Origin: Rhodocytophaga aerolata
GTDB taxonomy: Bacteria > Bacteroidota > Bacteroidia > Cytophagales > 172606-1
Length of the DNA stretch: 64,000 nucleotides
Assembly: GCF_030503435.1 (NCBI RefSeq)
Contig: NZ_JAUKPO010000023.1
Span: 1-64,000, forward strand
Direction of reading: 5' to 3'
In this document: in pieces, positions 28,344 to 36,639 of the stretch
Position numbering within the stretch: the first letter of the stretch is position 1
How the letters are laid out: every line of letters starts with the position of its first letter
Position numbers and translations under genes: made by a program
Notes under the pieces: model-generated
What the model was told of the DNA's origin: nothing
Databases searched by the model: none
The model's input: the letters and a program-made list of their open reading frames with translations, nothing else

Positions 28344-28441
28344 AGCAGGAGAGGATTTGGTTGAAAAGAGAGGGTATATATTTTTACTTTTTACTCCAGA
28401 CTGTAGCTGTCATAGTCTGGCTATATCACGGCGGCATCGTT

Positions 28442-28762
28442 TCAATAAGTCTTTCTCCTTGCGGGAGATCCATCATAAGCCAGGGCCACCTGCTGAAGGA
28501 TTGCCATAAATTTTTTCTTGGTTTCCCCATCAAAATCTTTCTTGTTTTCCCTGAACCGCCGTATGGCAAATCCATAGGCTATTTCCGGACTGCTATCATA
28601 GGCTTCCCGGAGCCCAAAAGCATACAAGGCCATTTCTCCGTTCAGGTCTTGGCAGAGCACCTCATTAATAAACTTAGACTCTTCGGCTTGCAGACGGCCA
28701 TCGGTTTTGGCAAGGGCATACAAGAGACTGCCTAGTCCCATATATAGATCTTGTTTAGGCAT
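28442..28762 (-). CDS. TerB-like helical protein
   Basis: The 106 residues are helical with the TerB-type pattern LGSLLYALAKTDGRLQAEESKFINEVL, where the acidic loop K-x-D-G-x-x-x-x-E-E is characteristic. A second helical pair follows (EIAYGFAIRRFRENK, KKKFMAILQQVALAYDG). TerB-domain proteins occur in tellurite and general stress-resistance loci and may bind metal through their acidic residues. It is slightly shorter than typical. It follows the prohibitin-like gene on the same strand, so both belong to the stress cluster. Confidence 0.7.
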   Translation of the reverse strand: MPKQDLYMGLGSLLYALAKTDGRLQAEESKFINEVLCQDLNGEMALYAFGLREAYDSSPEIAYGFAIRRFRENKKDFDGETKKKFMAILQQVALAYDGSPARRKTY

Positions 28763-28883
28763 CGTGTAATTGATTTAAGTTGTGAATTAATTTAAGTTGT
28801 GATAGATATTTTTAGAGAGGGTTGTATGCACCTACTATTGCACATGCATACAACCTGTATTCAGTAATAAAATGGTAGCCCGC

Positions 28884-29672
28884 CTAATCGAGTTGCTGCG
28901 GAGAAAGCAGCATGGGTGTTTGCCCGTTTGTGACAATGACTTTGCTATTGGGCGAAGCAGACAATCTGTTGAAGGCTTCTATAGACTTAAACTGGATCAG
29001 CATCGGGGTAAGCCCTTCGTTGATGATTTTCTGTGCATCACGAATACCTTCTGCTTCAATGATCTGCCGCTGGGCTTCCTGGCGTTGCTTGGCCAGCACA
29101 AACTCCATGCGCTGGGCATCCTGTTCGGCTTCCAGCTTTTCCTCAATAGCCTGGGAAAGGCCAGGCGGTAGCACAATGCTCTTGAGCAAGACCGATTCAA
29201 TGGTAAATCCGCGGTCTAGCAGGCGGCTGGTCATCAGCTCACAAATGGATTTTTCGATAGCTGCCCGTTGTCCCGTATGCATGTCTTTGGCATAATAGCT
29301 GGCGGTTATGTCTGCTGCCGCTGAACGGAACACGGGAAGAATGACTACTTCTTCATAATTACGCCCAATGGTTTCTACAATTCTAGGCACTTGCCTGCCT
29401 TCTACCCGGTAGAGAATAGAGACATCTGACTGGATGGTTAACCCCTCTTTGGAGGGTAAAGGCATGCGTACTTCAATATTAATGGTACGGGTAGGTACTT
29501 TGATGATGGCCGTAGTAAAAGGATTGAACCCTACTACCCCCGGCACGGCTATCTGCGGGTGAATTTTTCCCAGCGTACGCCTGGCGCCTACTTCTCCCTG
29601 CCTGACGATGGTGCAGCTTGTGGTGAGTAACAGCACAAACAAACCTATATATAGCGGATGATACGTTTTCAT
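28884..29672 (-). CDS. prohibitin/SPFH-family lipoprotein
   Basis: The 262 residues start with a lipoprotein signal (LFVLLLTTSC, Cys about 20) instead of the usual transmembrane anchor. The band-7/SPFH domain follows (VRQGEVGARRTLGKI, PTRTINIEVRMPLPSKEGLTIQSDVSILYRVE, about 22-180). A long helix (IEEKLEAEQDAQRMEFVLAKQRQEAQRQIIEAEGIRDAQ) supports ring oligomers. Family members organise membrane microdomains and hold proteases such as FtsH. The lipid anchor would place this one on the periplasmic side, unlike classic prohibitins. It lies in the leftward operon with the TerB-like gene. Confidence 0.88.
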   Translation of the reverse strand: MKTYHPLYIGLFVLLLTTSCTIVRQGEVGARRTLGKIHPQIAVPGVVGFNPFTTAIIKVPTRTINIEVRMPLPSKEGLTIQSDVSILYRVEGRQVPRIVETIGRNYEEVVILPVFRSAAADITASYYAKDMHTGQRAAIEKSICELMTSRLLDRGFTIESVLLKSIVLPPGLSQAIEEKLEAEQDAQRMEFVLAKQRQEAQRQIIEAEGIRDAQKIINEGLTPMLIQFKSIEAFNRLSASPNSKVIVTNGQTPMLLSPQQLD

Positions 29673-29761
29673 AGTTTCGTCTTTAAAGTTTGAAATAATG
29701 TATAGCCGTTAGTTGCTTTGTATGCCGGGCTACTTTGCCGGATTTGGTGTATTTACAGGCC

Positions 29762-30097
29762 TTAATCCTGTAACCGGGATGTATGCCTGTTTTCTGTATG
29801 TGCTGCTCTCTGTGCCTCAGATGCGCGGCTGGCAGCAATAGGCTCAGTCCGCTGTTGCCTTTTGTAATTTCTTCTTGAATCTGCCAGGGAAGGAATTACT
29901 TCCCGGACTATTATAAACTGCGTCTCTACAAAGCTTTTTTCCCATTGTCTGGCCAGTGAAGCTTTATTGGGATGTTTATAATTATGGACTGAGTAAGAAG
30001 GATCTGTTGTAAATGATGTTTTTTTGCCGGTTTGTGCTTCTGTATCAGCGCAAATAAACAAAGCCGGTAAGGTCAATATAATTAATAGCGTTTTCAT
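29762..30097 (-). CDS. small exported protein
   Basis: The 111 residues have a signal peptide (1-22, LLIILTLPALFICADTEAQ) and a polar, Arg-, Ser- and Thr-rich mature part (FTTDPSYSVHNYKHPNKASLARQWEK, SRRNYKRQQRTEPIAASRASEAQR) that looks largely disordered. No family is recognised. It precedes the prohibitin-like gene by 89 bases and probably shares the operator-D transcript. Confidence 0.6.
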   Translation of the reverse strand: MKTLLIILTLPALFICADTEAQTGKKTSFTTDPSYSVHNYKHPNKASLARQWEKSFVETQFIIVREVIPSLADSRRNYKRQQRTEPIAASRASEAQRAAHTENRHTSRLQD

Positions 30098-30161
30098 GGA
30101 CTTCTGTAGGTTAAGTGAAATTCAACTAAAAGCTGATGCATACGTATTGCTTTATCCTTCT

Positions 30162-30362
30162 TCAGCCATAAGTCTCTGGATGTTTTTGTGCTTTTTTCAA
30201 CAAAGAAGCTATTTTCAACGCAGCTACTTGCAGTATGCTGCCCTTCCACCTGGACGCTAAAGAGCCGAACCAGCGGCTGCTGGCAGCAGTGTGAAAATAT
30301 ATGGTAGACTTTCTTCTCTCACGCTTGAAGAGATTGAAACGGTTATCTCTGAAATATGGCAT
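30162..30362 (-). CDS. small basic protein, first gene after operator D
   Basis: The 66-codon frame (MPYFRDNRFNLFKRERRK, then WFGSLASRWKGSILQVAALKIASLLKKAQKH) is strongly basic with an amphipathic helix and no signal peptide. No family is known. Its ATG lies 49 bases from the -7-like element of operator D, the same layout seen at the other targets, which is the main reason to believe it. Without that it would be an ordinary short frame. Confidence 0.45.
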   Translation of the reverse strand: MPYFRDNRFNLFKRERRKSTIYFHTAASSRWFGSLASRWKGSILQVAALKIASLLKKAQKHPETYG

Positions 30363-30429
30363 CGTTTTAATAGTTTAGTGATAAAAACTTGTTTCTGATT
30401 GATTACACCACAAAATTGCGGCGGCAGGC

Positions 30430-30468
30430 TTAGAAGGAGATTAAGGATAGATTAGAATGTACTTAGAA
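30430..30468 (-). promoter_or_regulatory. operator D: four 11-bp-spaced half-sites at the end of 30452-31210
   Basis: Plus-strand half-sites are TTAGAA at 30430, TTAAGG at 30441, TTAGAA at 30452 and TTAGAA at 30463. A -7-like CAATTTTG (minus strand, 30411-30418) starts exactly 50 bp after the first half-site. The array overlaps the last codons of the upstream gene, and the half-site at 30452-30457 is its Phe-stop (TTC TAA). It should drive 30362 and the genes to its left. Confidence 0.75.
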
Positions 30469-31210
30469 ATGGAAGCAGGGTCAGGCTTAGGGCTAGCCCG
30501 GAAAAAAGGGTGAGCGGCTCGTCCCATACCTCACCGGCAGGGTATCTCTTTTCTTCTATCAACTGTAAGGCGTTGTAGTAGCGGAAGACAGCCTTCAGAT
30601 GTGTTTTATCATGCAGGTCAAGCTTTCTGCTGCGGATAAATTCCTCTATTTTACCGGCCTTGTCTGCCATTAGGGCTAACAATTCTTTTTTGCTTCCATT
30701 AAATTCGTGCATCTGCCCCTTTTTATCCAGCACATAGAATTCATCTACTTTCACGATATGGACAAACGGCTGATGAACTATACCCGGATGGTGAAACATA
30801 CCTGGCTGGTGAATCATACCTCCATGAAAGCGATTAGGCATAAACCTGTCTTGTATACGCTCTACTTCCCGGCTCAGCAGGTTCAGCACTCCCGGTTGCA
30901 GAAGTTCAAAAAACTGGTAGCGTTGCCGGCGCTTTTCAGAAAAGGGCAAGGGGTAAAAAGTGCGGTGGATTCTGGACACAGGATCGAAAACTTCATAAGA
31001 GTCTATCTGGCCGGCGTTATAGGCTTTTATACCACTCTCCTGCATAAGCAGTAAATAATCTTTTTTCTGATTGTATTGCAGCAGGGCATCCAGGCTTTCT
31101 CCACTTTTCAGGTATACTGTGCCGCGATACCAGTAATCAGGGCTGTCGTTTGCGTGAAGCAATATAGGCGCAATAAATAAACTCAGCAAGGTTATATATA
31201 GGCGGTTCAT
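30452..31210 (-). CDS. exported hypothetical protein with His/Pro-rich linker
   Basis: The 252 residues have a signal peptide (LLSLFIAPILLHA) and a beta-rich N-terminal part (YWYRGTVYLKSGESLDALLQYN, YLLLMQESGIKAYNAGQIDSYEVFDP). A His/Pro/Gly/Met-rich stretch of imperfect short repeats follows (GGMIHQPGMF, HHPGIVHQPF) at about 130-152, then VKVDEFYVLDKKGQ and a helical C-terminal region. The repeat could bind metal, which is speculative. It follows 31237-31605 by 26 bases, so the two form one operon under operator E. Confidence 0.65.
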   Translation of the reverse strand: MNRLYITLLSLFIAPILLHANDSPDYWYRGTVYLKSGESLDALLQYNQKKDYLLLMQESGIKAYNAGQIDSYEVFDPVSRIHRTFYPLPFSEKRRQRYQFFELLQPGVLNLLSREVERIQDRFMPNRFHGGMIHQPGMFHHPGIVHQPFVHIVKVDEFYVLDKKGQMHEFNGSKKELLALMADKAGKIEEFIRSRKLDLHDKTHLKAVFRYYNALQLIEEKRYPAGEVWDEPLTLFSGLALSLTLLPFLSTF

Positions 31211-31236
31211 GGCTTACAATTGTTTAAGGTGAAAAA

Positions 31237-31605
31237 CTATTTTCCATCTGGCGCAGGGTTCTCTTCCGGTAAAGCAGCTTCATGTGTTAGGATTCTTATC
31301 AGCTTATCTTCTGCCGGATATGTATGCGAACTGGCTTTTAAGCGGGCTAATTCCTGGTCGGAGAGTAACTTAGCAGACAATAAGGAGTCATACCGGAGCA
31401 GGTGTTTATCCTGCAGCTGCTCCAGGTCTTGTATGCGGGTATAGGAAATAATGTTTCCTGCAAAAGAGATCATACATATAGCTGCTATACTGGTCTCCAG
31501 CAGTAACTTATTAGCCCGGGCATTTATGCGGGGCTCTGTTATGGTTTCATCCGCGTACAGTTCATCTTCTGGCAACTCCCGGTAGCGTATTCTGAACTCT
31601 GACAT
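31237..31605 (-). CDS. small single-span membrane protein with coiled-coil
   Basis: The 122 residues comprise a cytosolic acidic part (FRIRYRELPEDELYADETI), one membrane helix (LLLETSIAAICMISFAGNII, about 35-55) and a helical extracytoplasmic region (IQDLEQLQDKHLLRYDSLLSAKLLSDQELARLKA). No family is recognised. It is the first gene after operator E and is followed closely by 30452-31210. Function unknown; the regulation suggests an envelope-stress role. Confidence 0.65.
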   Translation of the reverse strand: MSEFRIRYRELPEDELYADETITEPRINARANKLLLETSIAAICMISFAGNIISYTRIQDLEQLQDKHLLRYDSLLSAKLLSDQELARLKASSHTYPAEDKLIRILTHEAALPEENPAPDGK

Positions 31606-31645
31606 AACTCTGGTGTTTGTTTACATCAAAGATGCAGCAGCTAGC

Positions 31646-31684
31646 TTGGAAGGAAATTAAGACAATATTAGAAAAGGCTTAGAA
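31646..31684 (-). promoter_or_regulatory. operator E: four 11-bp-spaced half-sites upstream of 31605
   Basis: Plus-strand half-sites are TTGGAA at 31646, TTAAGA at 31657, TTAGAA at 31668 and TTAGAA at 31679. A -7-like CATCTTTG (minus strand, 31627-31634) starts exactly 50 bp after the first half-site. The remaining spacer, 31685-32037, holds no gene or other visible element. Confidence 0.78.
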
Positions 31685-32037
31685 TGTGTCCGGCCTGGTG
31701 GTTTATAGTTCACAGCTAATTGTCAGTAGCCATTGGTGAGCCGGCTTGTCTGAATTTATTATATCTATTGTAAGTGGCCTTTTATGCGTATCAACGATCA
31801 AGTAAATATGCAAATTTGGAAATGTAAACCATTCGAGAGTCGTTCAGGATAGTTGAAAATTAAAAGTTGAAAATCAGTAAGGTATTATGAAGGTATTTCT
31901 AATTTAGTTCTGTGGACTTGCTCATTTACAGCGAGAATTACTTTATAATTGACTTTGTCCTTCTACTTATTTCATACAAACTTTTTGCCTGATGGATATA
32001 GCTTTCGATAACTGTTGAACTACTTTGTAAGTTTGAT

Positions 32038-32829
32038 TTATTGTTTATCCTTGTAAAGATTGATGTTACAGAAATAGGCAATTACCAGGGTATGATTATT
32101 TTCAAACACCAATTGCCTGTCTGGCTGCAGGTTTCGTTGCTGGACTAACTGGTGCATATAGCCGGCTTCTATTCTTCCGGGGCTGCCCAGGTTAAAGCCG
32201 ATGGCCCCGTAGATCCTGTTCTGGTCAAACACATTATAGCTCACCTGCTTTCCGAAGTTAATAAAAATTTCATCCTGAAAGGCGGCATAAAATTCGTGAT
32301 GTTCCATGGTTTTTCCCTGCAGGGGCCATACCACGCGGAACATATACCGGAAGCGATTTTCATATCGCCCGTTTTCAAACCTACCGGTAGCCGCATTGCC
32401 CAGAAACCGTTGTTCGGGCCTCAGCCGGTGCTGAACGGTAAGCCTCCCTAGGGGCTGTGTTAAAAGGATGGTTTGCCAGATCCGGTGTTCCGGAAAGGCA
32501 TTGGCTACCGGATATTCGCCGTACGGGTAGGTTTCTACAAAGCAGTAGCCTGCCGTGATGCGTACCTGCGGATGCGGATAATAATCAATGCCTGCACGCA
32601 ACAGCAATTACAGCAATTGCTGCCATTCGTCCAACATTACCGTCCGACGTACCTGCGCTTCTGCATGCAAGCCCCACCGCTTACTGAATTTATGATTGCC
32701 AGAATACTGTAGCCAGGTATGCACATGACTGGCATTGATACGTGGCTGAACAGCTTGTGCCTGTAGGGATGGAAAAGCCAAAAAAAAGCTTAAGCAACTA
32801 AGAAATGCTGATTTTGTGTAGAGATGCAT
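32038..32829 (-). pseudogene. DUF2490 outer-membrane-type protein with one in-frame stop
   Basis: From ATG 32829 the frame has a signal peptide (LSCLSFFLAFPSLQAQA) and the start of DUF2490 (HTWLQYSGNHKFSKRWGLHAEAQVRR, DEWQQLL). It meets TAA at 32608-32610 and then continues in the same frame for 189 codons with the rest of the domain (LLRAGIDYYPHPQVRITAGY, PEHRIWQTILL, YRFRYMF-like strands, TLVIAYF). The codon before the break context (Q-Q-L-L-stop-L-L-L-R) suggests a single CAA to TAA change. DUF2490 proteins are putative outer membrane beta-barrels. If the stop is real, only a 73-residue fragment is made. It ends the carbonic anhydrase operon. Confidence 0.85.
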
Positions 32830-32904
32830 ATAAAATTACTATTTTCTCCTAGAAAGTCTCTTCTCCTATCAAGCATACATAAGGCACAAAACGCCGCACC
32901 GGAT

Positions 32905-33447
32905 TTATTTTCTTCCATTATAGGGAGCCATACTATGGGCAATTTTTTCTATCAGCTCCAGGTTGTTCAGGTACGCATCACTGGTGGCATACACATAGAG
33001 CAGAATAATATTGCCCCGGTGTTTAGCGGCCATTGCATCGAAGTGCACACTTTGTCCATCTTTTATGCCTCTGCCGGAAGTTTGCATAAACCTGATCCGG
33101 TTGTAGCGGGTAGGAATAAATTTGTTCTGGCTTACCCCAAAGTCTGTGAGCAGCTCTTGCAGGGCCTGCTCAGGTGTCAGTTGGTTGCTGTCATCTTTAA
33201 ATTTTCCTACCAGAAAGAAGATCGTTTCTTCCGGGTTAACATACGTGGAGAGGATAGCCAACTTATGTGCCTGCCTGATATGGACCCAGTTAGCCGGAAC
33301 CAGGTACTTAATGTCATAGCCTGCATTGCGCACCGGCTCCATCTGCTGCGCTGTTACCGGCTTGTCTGCACTCACAGTAAGCAAGCAGGTAAGCAGACAG
33401 CACAAAACTTGTATTTTAAAAACCGGCTGATTGATCATAGTAGTCAT
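32905..33447 (-). CDS. exported hypothetical protein
   Basis: The 180 residues have a signal peptide (about 1-34, VLCCLLTCLLTVSADKPVTAQ). A mixed alpha/beta mature domain follows (YDIKYLVPANWVHIRQAHKLAILSTYVNPEETIFFLVGKF, GQSVHFDAMAAKHRGNIILLYVYAT, NLELIEKIAHSM). The layout resembles small periplasmic proteins of the PsbP/DUF1795 kind, but I cannot assign it. It lies 15 bases after the carbonic anhydrase stop on the same strand, so it belongs to the operator-F operon. Confidence 0.65.
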   Translation of the reverse strand: MTTMINQPVFKIQVLCCLLTCLLTVSADKPVTAQQMEPVRNAGYDIKYLVPANWVHIRQAHKLAILSTYVNPEETIFFLVGKFKDDSNQLTPEQALQELLTDFGVSQNKFIPTRYNRIRFMQTSGRGIKDGQSVHFDAMAAKHRGNIILLYVYATSDAYLNNLELIEKIAHSMAPYNGRK

Positions 33448-33462
33448 TGCGTTACTGTTTCT

Positions 33463-34110
33463 TTAGGGAAGGAATTCTACCCTGCCATCTTCCAGATGAT
33501 AGATTGCCCCTACAATTTTGATTTTCCCTGCTTTTACGTCCTGGGCTAATACTGGCTCCAGTTCACGCAGTTTTTGTACCTGCAGCCGCACGTTTTCATA
33601 GATGGCATTGGTTACGTGGTCGCCGGGCTTTCCTTTGGTATTGAGTGCTGCCGGTTTAATCTCATTAATCAGGTGTACAATATGGCCGGGCACCTCTGGC
33701 ACATTTACGGCCGCTGCCACAGCTCCGCAGGAGGTATGACCAAGTACCACGATCAGTTTAGCTCCCAGCACCCGGTCGGCAAACTCTATACTTCCAAAGG
33801 ATGCCTGAGCGGGCACTTGCCCGGCTGTACGGACAATAAACAGGTCGCCTAGTCCCTGGTCAAAGATAATTTCACTGGGAACCCTTGAATCTGAGCAGCC
33901 CATAATGATGGCAAAAGGCTGCTGTCCTTTACTTAGGTTGCGGATCGTAGCCGGATCCTGTCGTGGACGGGCAGACTTTCCTTCGATAAAGCGTTTGTTG
34001 CCTTCCTTAAGCCGTTGTAAAGACTCATCCGGACTGATGCTTTGTGCTTTGGACATACTGCTCAAAAAGCCAAATACAATCAAAACTTGTAACAAATAGA
34101 GGATCTTCAT
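33463..34110 (-). CDS. periplasmic beta-carbonic anhydrase
   Basis: The 215 residues start with a signal peptide (1-22, SSMSKAQ), so the enzyme acts in the periplasm. Zinc ligands are C72 (in CSDSR), H125 and C128 (in HTSCGA). D74 and R76 form the usual catalytic dyad. The family interconverts CO2 and bicarbonate and here could buffer periplasmic pH. It is the first gene after operator F and its perfect -7 TACCTTTG, with about 25 bases between -7 and ATG. The two genes to its left (33447, 32829) probably share the transcript. Confidence 0.95.
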   Translation of the reverse strand: MKILYLLQVLIVFGFLSSMSKAQSISPDESLQRLKEGNKRFIEGKSARPRQDPATIRNLSKGQQPFAIIMGCSDSRVPSEIIFDQGLGDLFIVRTAGQVPAQASFGSIEFADRVLGAKLIVVLGHTSCGAVAAAVNVPEVPGHIVHLINEIKPAALNTKGKPGDHVTNAIYENVRLQVQKLRELEPVLAQDVKAGKIKIVGAIYHLEDGRVEFLP

Positions 34111-34156
34111 TGGGGTAGCCTTTTTAGTTTGCTAAACCAAAGGTAGCGCCCCAGTA

Positions 34157-34195
34157 TTAGAGGATGTTTAAAAAGGCATTAGAAAAAGCTTAGAA
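34157..34195 (-). promoter_or_regulatory. operator F: four 11-bp-spaced half-sites upstream of carbonic anhydrase
   Basis: Plus-strand half-sites are TTAGAG at 34157, TTAAAA at 34168, TTAGAA at 34179 and TTAGAA at 34190. The -7 TACCTTTG (minus strand, 34138-34145) starts exactly 50 bp after the first half-site. The half-site at 34190-34195 is the Phe-stop (TTC TAA) of the HK2 gene, the same arrangement as HK1 and operator B. Confidence 0.82.
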
Positions 34196-35557
34196 ATGGC
34201 GTGGAAGGATAATAGCAATGGTAGTACCTTGCTTAAGAACAGAATGAATCGTAATGCTACCCTGATGTAAATCAATAATGCGCCTGGCTAAAGATAAACC
34301 TATCCCATGCCCTGGAATAGTCCCTACATTAGCAGCTCTGAAAAAAGGCTCAAAAATATGGGGCAAGTCTTCCGCTACAATACCTATACCTTCATCGGTA
34401 AAAGTGATCCTGAAAGCTTGTGGTTCGAAGGCAAGTTCTACCTTTACCTGCTTTTTTGGTGAAAACTTACAGCCATTTTCCATTAAATTGATAAATACTG
34501 CTTTTAACAGCAGTGCATTTCCGTTTATAAACAATGCTGCATCATCTTCTGGCATTTCCGGCAGGCGGATACGTATGGTATAATCCGGATGAGAGCCCAG
34601 CAGTTCGGATCTGGCTTGCCATAGTAGTTCATCCAGTCTCAGGGACGTATACCGGGTGAGCAAGGTGTCTGTGCTGAGGCCAGCCAGGCTGAGCAATCCA
34701 TTCGATAATCTGATGATATCCTGTGTGTCTTCATGCAGCGATGTGAGTACAGCCTTATACTCAGCTACAGACTGATCGGCAAGCAAGGCTACTTCTATCT
34801 GGCCGCTGATAGCCGTGAGGGGCGTACGTAGTTCATGGGAAGCATGGGAGATAAAGGAACGTTGGGCCCGGAAAGCTTCTTCCAGACGGTTGAGCATCTC
34901 ATTGAACGTGTTTGCCAGCTGCTTGATCTCATCTTCATTTTTTCCTTCTTCCACCCGTAGGTTTAAGTTGGAAGCCGTAATCTTAGCTACCTGCCTGATC
35001 ACACGGGTAATAGGTTGTAAGGCATTGAAAGAAAAAATACGGCCGGCATAGAACACCACCAGAACCATTACCAGCCATCCAACAGATAAAATGAGAGCAA
35101 GATTGGCTTGTTTGCTGTATCCATATTTATCAATAGCAGAGGTGAATACAACATAGCGGTTATATTTGTCAGTGTAAAAGATGCCTGCTATTTCTCGTTG
35201 TCCTTGCTTGAAATAAACTTCTTTTTCTAGCCGTACCTGGTTTAATATCTCATTGTCCACTGCCAGGTAATCGGTGCCGCTCTCATAGATGATCTCATTC
35301 AGATAATTGTATATAATGATTTCCTCGGCATAGAGCACCGTGATCTGGTTGCGGTCCAGTAGTTTGAATAGTTCAGGGCTTATAGTTTCTTTGCCGAATA
35401 AGAGCTCAACAGAGGCATAAGCTTCTGCCTTTAGGCGGTTGTAAAACTCATTTTTCCGGTGAAGGGAAGAAAAGTAATAAATAGACAGGCAGAAGACCAG
35501 CAAAAGGGTAGCTACCAGCAGGGTAAATAACAGCGTAAGGCGGGTACGGATAGTCAT
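34190..35557 (-). CDS. HAMP sensor histidine kinase, system 2
   Basis: The 455-residue inner-membrane kinase is paralogous to 12838-14214: TM1 at about 8-30, periplasmic sensor of about 120 residues, TM2 at about 153-174, HAMP, and phospho-acceptor H241 in HASHELRTPL. The ATPase domain has N-box NLMENGCKFS and G-boxes DEGIGI and GHGIGLSL. Its cognate regulator is most likely RR2 at 36640-37323, but a phosphotransferase gene lies between them, unlike the tight pair of system 1. The signal is unknown. Confidence 0.95.
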   Translation of the reverse strand: MTIRTRLTLLFTLLVATLLLVFCLSIYYFSSLHRKNEFYNRLKAEAYASVELLFGKETISPELFKLLDRNQITVLYAEEIIIYNYLNEIIYESGTDYLAVDNEILNQVRLEKEVYFKQGQREIAGIFYTDKYNRYVVFTSAIDKYGYSKQANLALILSVGWLVMVLVVFYAGRIFSFNALQPITRVIRQVAKITASNLNLRVEEGKNEDEIKQLANTFNEMLNRLEEAFRAQRSFISHASHELRTPLTAISGQIEVALLADQSVAEYKAVLTSLHEDTQDIIRLSNGLLSLAGLSTDTLLTRYTSLRLDELLWQARSELLGSHPDYTIRIRLPEMPEDDAALFINGNALLLKAVFINLMENGCKFSPKKQVKVELAFEPQAFRITFTDEGIGIVAEDLPHIFEPFFRAANVGTIPGHGIGLSLARRIIDLHQGSITIHSVLKQGTTIAIILPRHF

Positions 35558-35672
35558 TTAGTTAAGCAATATGCCACAGCTAACCGCTTAAGTAGCCTTA
35601 AGATTTACGTGTTTGCACTTTTGGATAATACTTAGCCGGTGCTGTAGCAACTTTTTTTGTAATTTAGGCATT

Positions 35673-36584
35673 TCATCTATCAAGTGTAAGTTCTGTAAAC
35701 CAGAGCGAAAGCCTGTCTAGTAATTCCATTCGCCCATTTTTTATATACTCTGTTCTCAGATCATCTACTATCTCTAATAGGCTTATGGCCAGCATACGCC
35801 TTCGGCATAAGGTCTTGCCAGATAGCTTCTCGTAGGTGTTTACAATGATTTCAACATAGTGCGGATAGTCCTGAACGTACCTGGCAAATTCTCTGTGAAC
35901 ATCTCCAAAGTCTGAATCTCCAAAATCAATAATGCCGGCTAGTTTTCCTTCATTGAGTAAAATGTTCTCATGGTGGCTATCATTATGACACAGGCCAAAA
36001 TGGGCCAATACTTTCGTTTCATGTTGTATCTTGTAAAGACGCTTGATTAGTTGCTTGTATGGTTGTGGAATACTTGCATCGTGTAAAAACAGCTTTACAT
36101 CATCTTCCGTCTCTTTTTCTAAGGCTGCTTGCCATCTGTTTGTAACCTTTAATTCGCCTATCTCTTCCATAGTTAGGGCATTTCCCAATAGAGCATGGAA
36201 TTTTCCTAAGTCTTCACAGAGCAAAATTTTTTCTTGTTGGGATAAAAAGCCCCAGGCACTTTTCATCATTTCCCCCTCAATATACTGATAGCCGTACATC
36301 TTGGGATTGTCAGCCACAAATATAAGTTGAGGCACCGGTAAAGAAGAACTTTTTTCGTTTAATTTCCGGATGATTCCAGCTTCTGTAAGCAGGTCATTGT
36401 GTTCCTCTTCCTCTTTTTCTGGTTTCTCTTGTTTGATCATATATATTTGATTGTCTTCCGATATGGCATACCAGGCATAATTACACATCCCTTCTCCTTT
36501 AAGAGAGAAACTGATAAGTCGTTTATTAAGCTTTTCCTCGATCACGTTTTTTACAATCGTTGAATCAATACGCATACCTACCAA
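35673..36584 (-). CDS. aminoglycoside phosphotransferase/choline-kinase-like protein
   Basis: The 303-residue protein has the kinase fold of the APH family: an N-terminal lobe (YAWYAISEDNQIYMIKQEKPEKEE), the catalytic loop CHNDSHHENILL and the Mg-binding IIDFGDSDFGD. Family members phosphorylate aminoglycosides, choline, homoserine or other small hydroxyl compounds; no substrate can be given, and antibiotic resistance should not be assumed. An alternative start is three codons downstream. It sits between the RR2 and HK2 genes (55 and 115 base gaps) on the same strand, which splits a two-component pair. Confidence 0.85.
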   Translation of the reverse strand: MVGMRIDSTIVKNVIEEKLNKRLISFSLKGEGMCNYAWYAISEDNQIYMIKQEKPEKEEEEHNDLLTEAGIIRKLNEKSSSLPVPQLIFVADNPKMYGYQYIEGEMMKSAWGFLSQQEKILLCEDLGKFHALLGNALTMEEIGELKVTNRWQAALEKETEDDVKLFLHDASIPQPYKQLIKRLYKIQHETKVLAHFGLCHNDSHHENILLNEGKLAGIIDFGDSDFGDVHREFARYVQDYPHYVEIIVNTYEKLSGKTLCRRRMLAISLLEIVDDLRTEYIKNGRMELLDRLSLWFTELTLDR

Positions 36585-36639
36585 ACAGAATAATGATAAC
36601 TTAAGAAACTTTAAAGGAATACTTTCTTGAATGAGTATA

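Noticed and set aside
32824-33549. 241-codon plus-strand ORF
   Set aside because: It is antisense to the exported protein gene and the end of carbonic anhydrase, with poor composition; the minus-strand genes have signal peptides and motifs.
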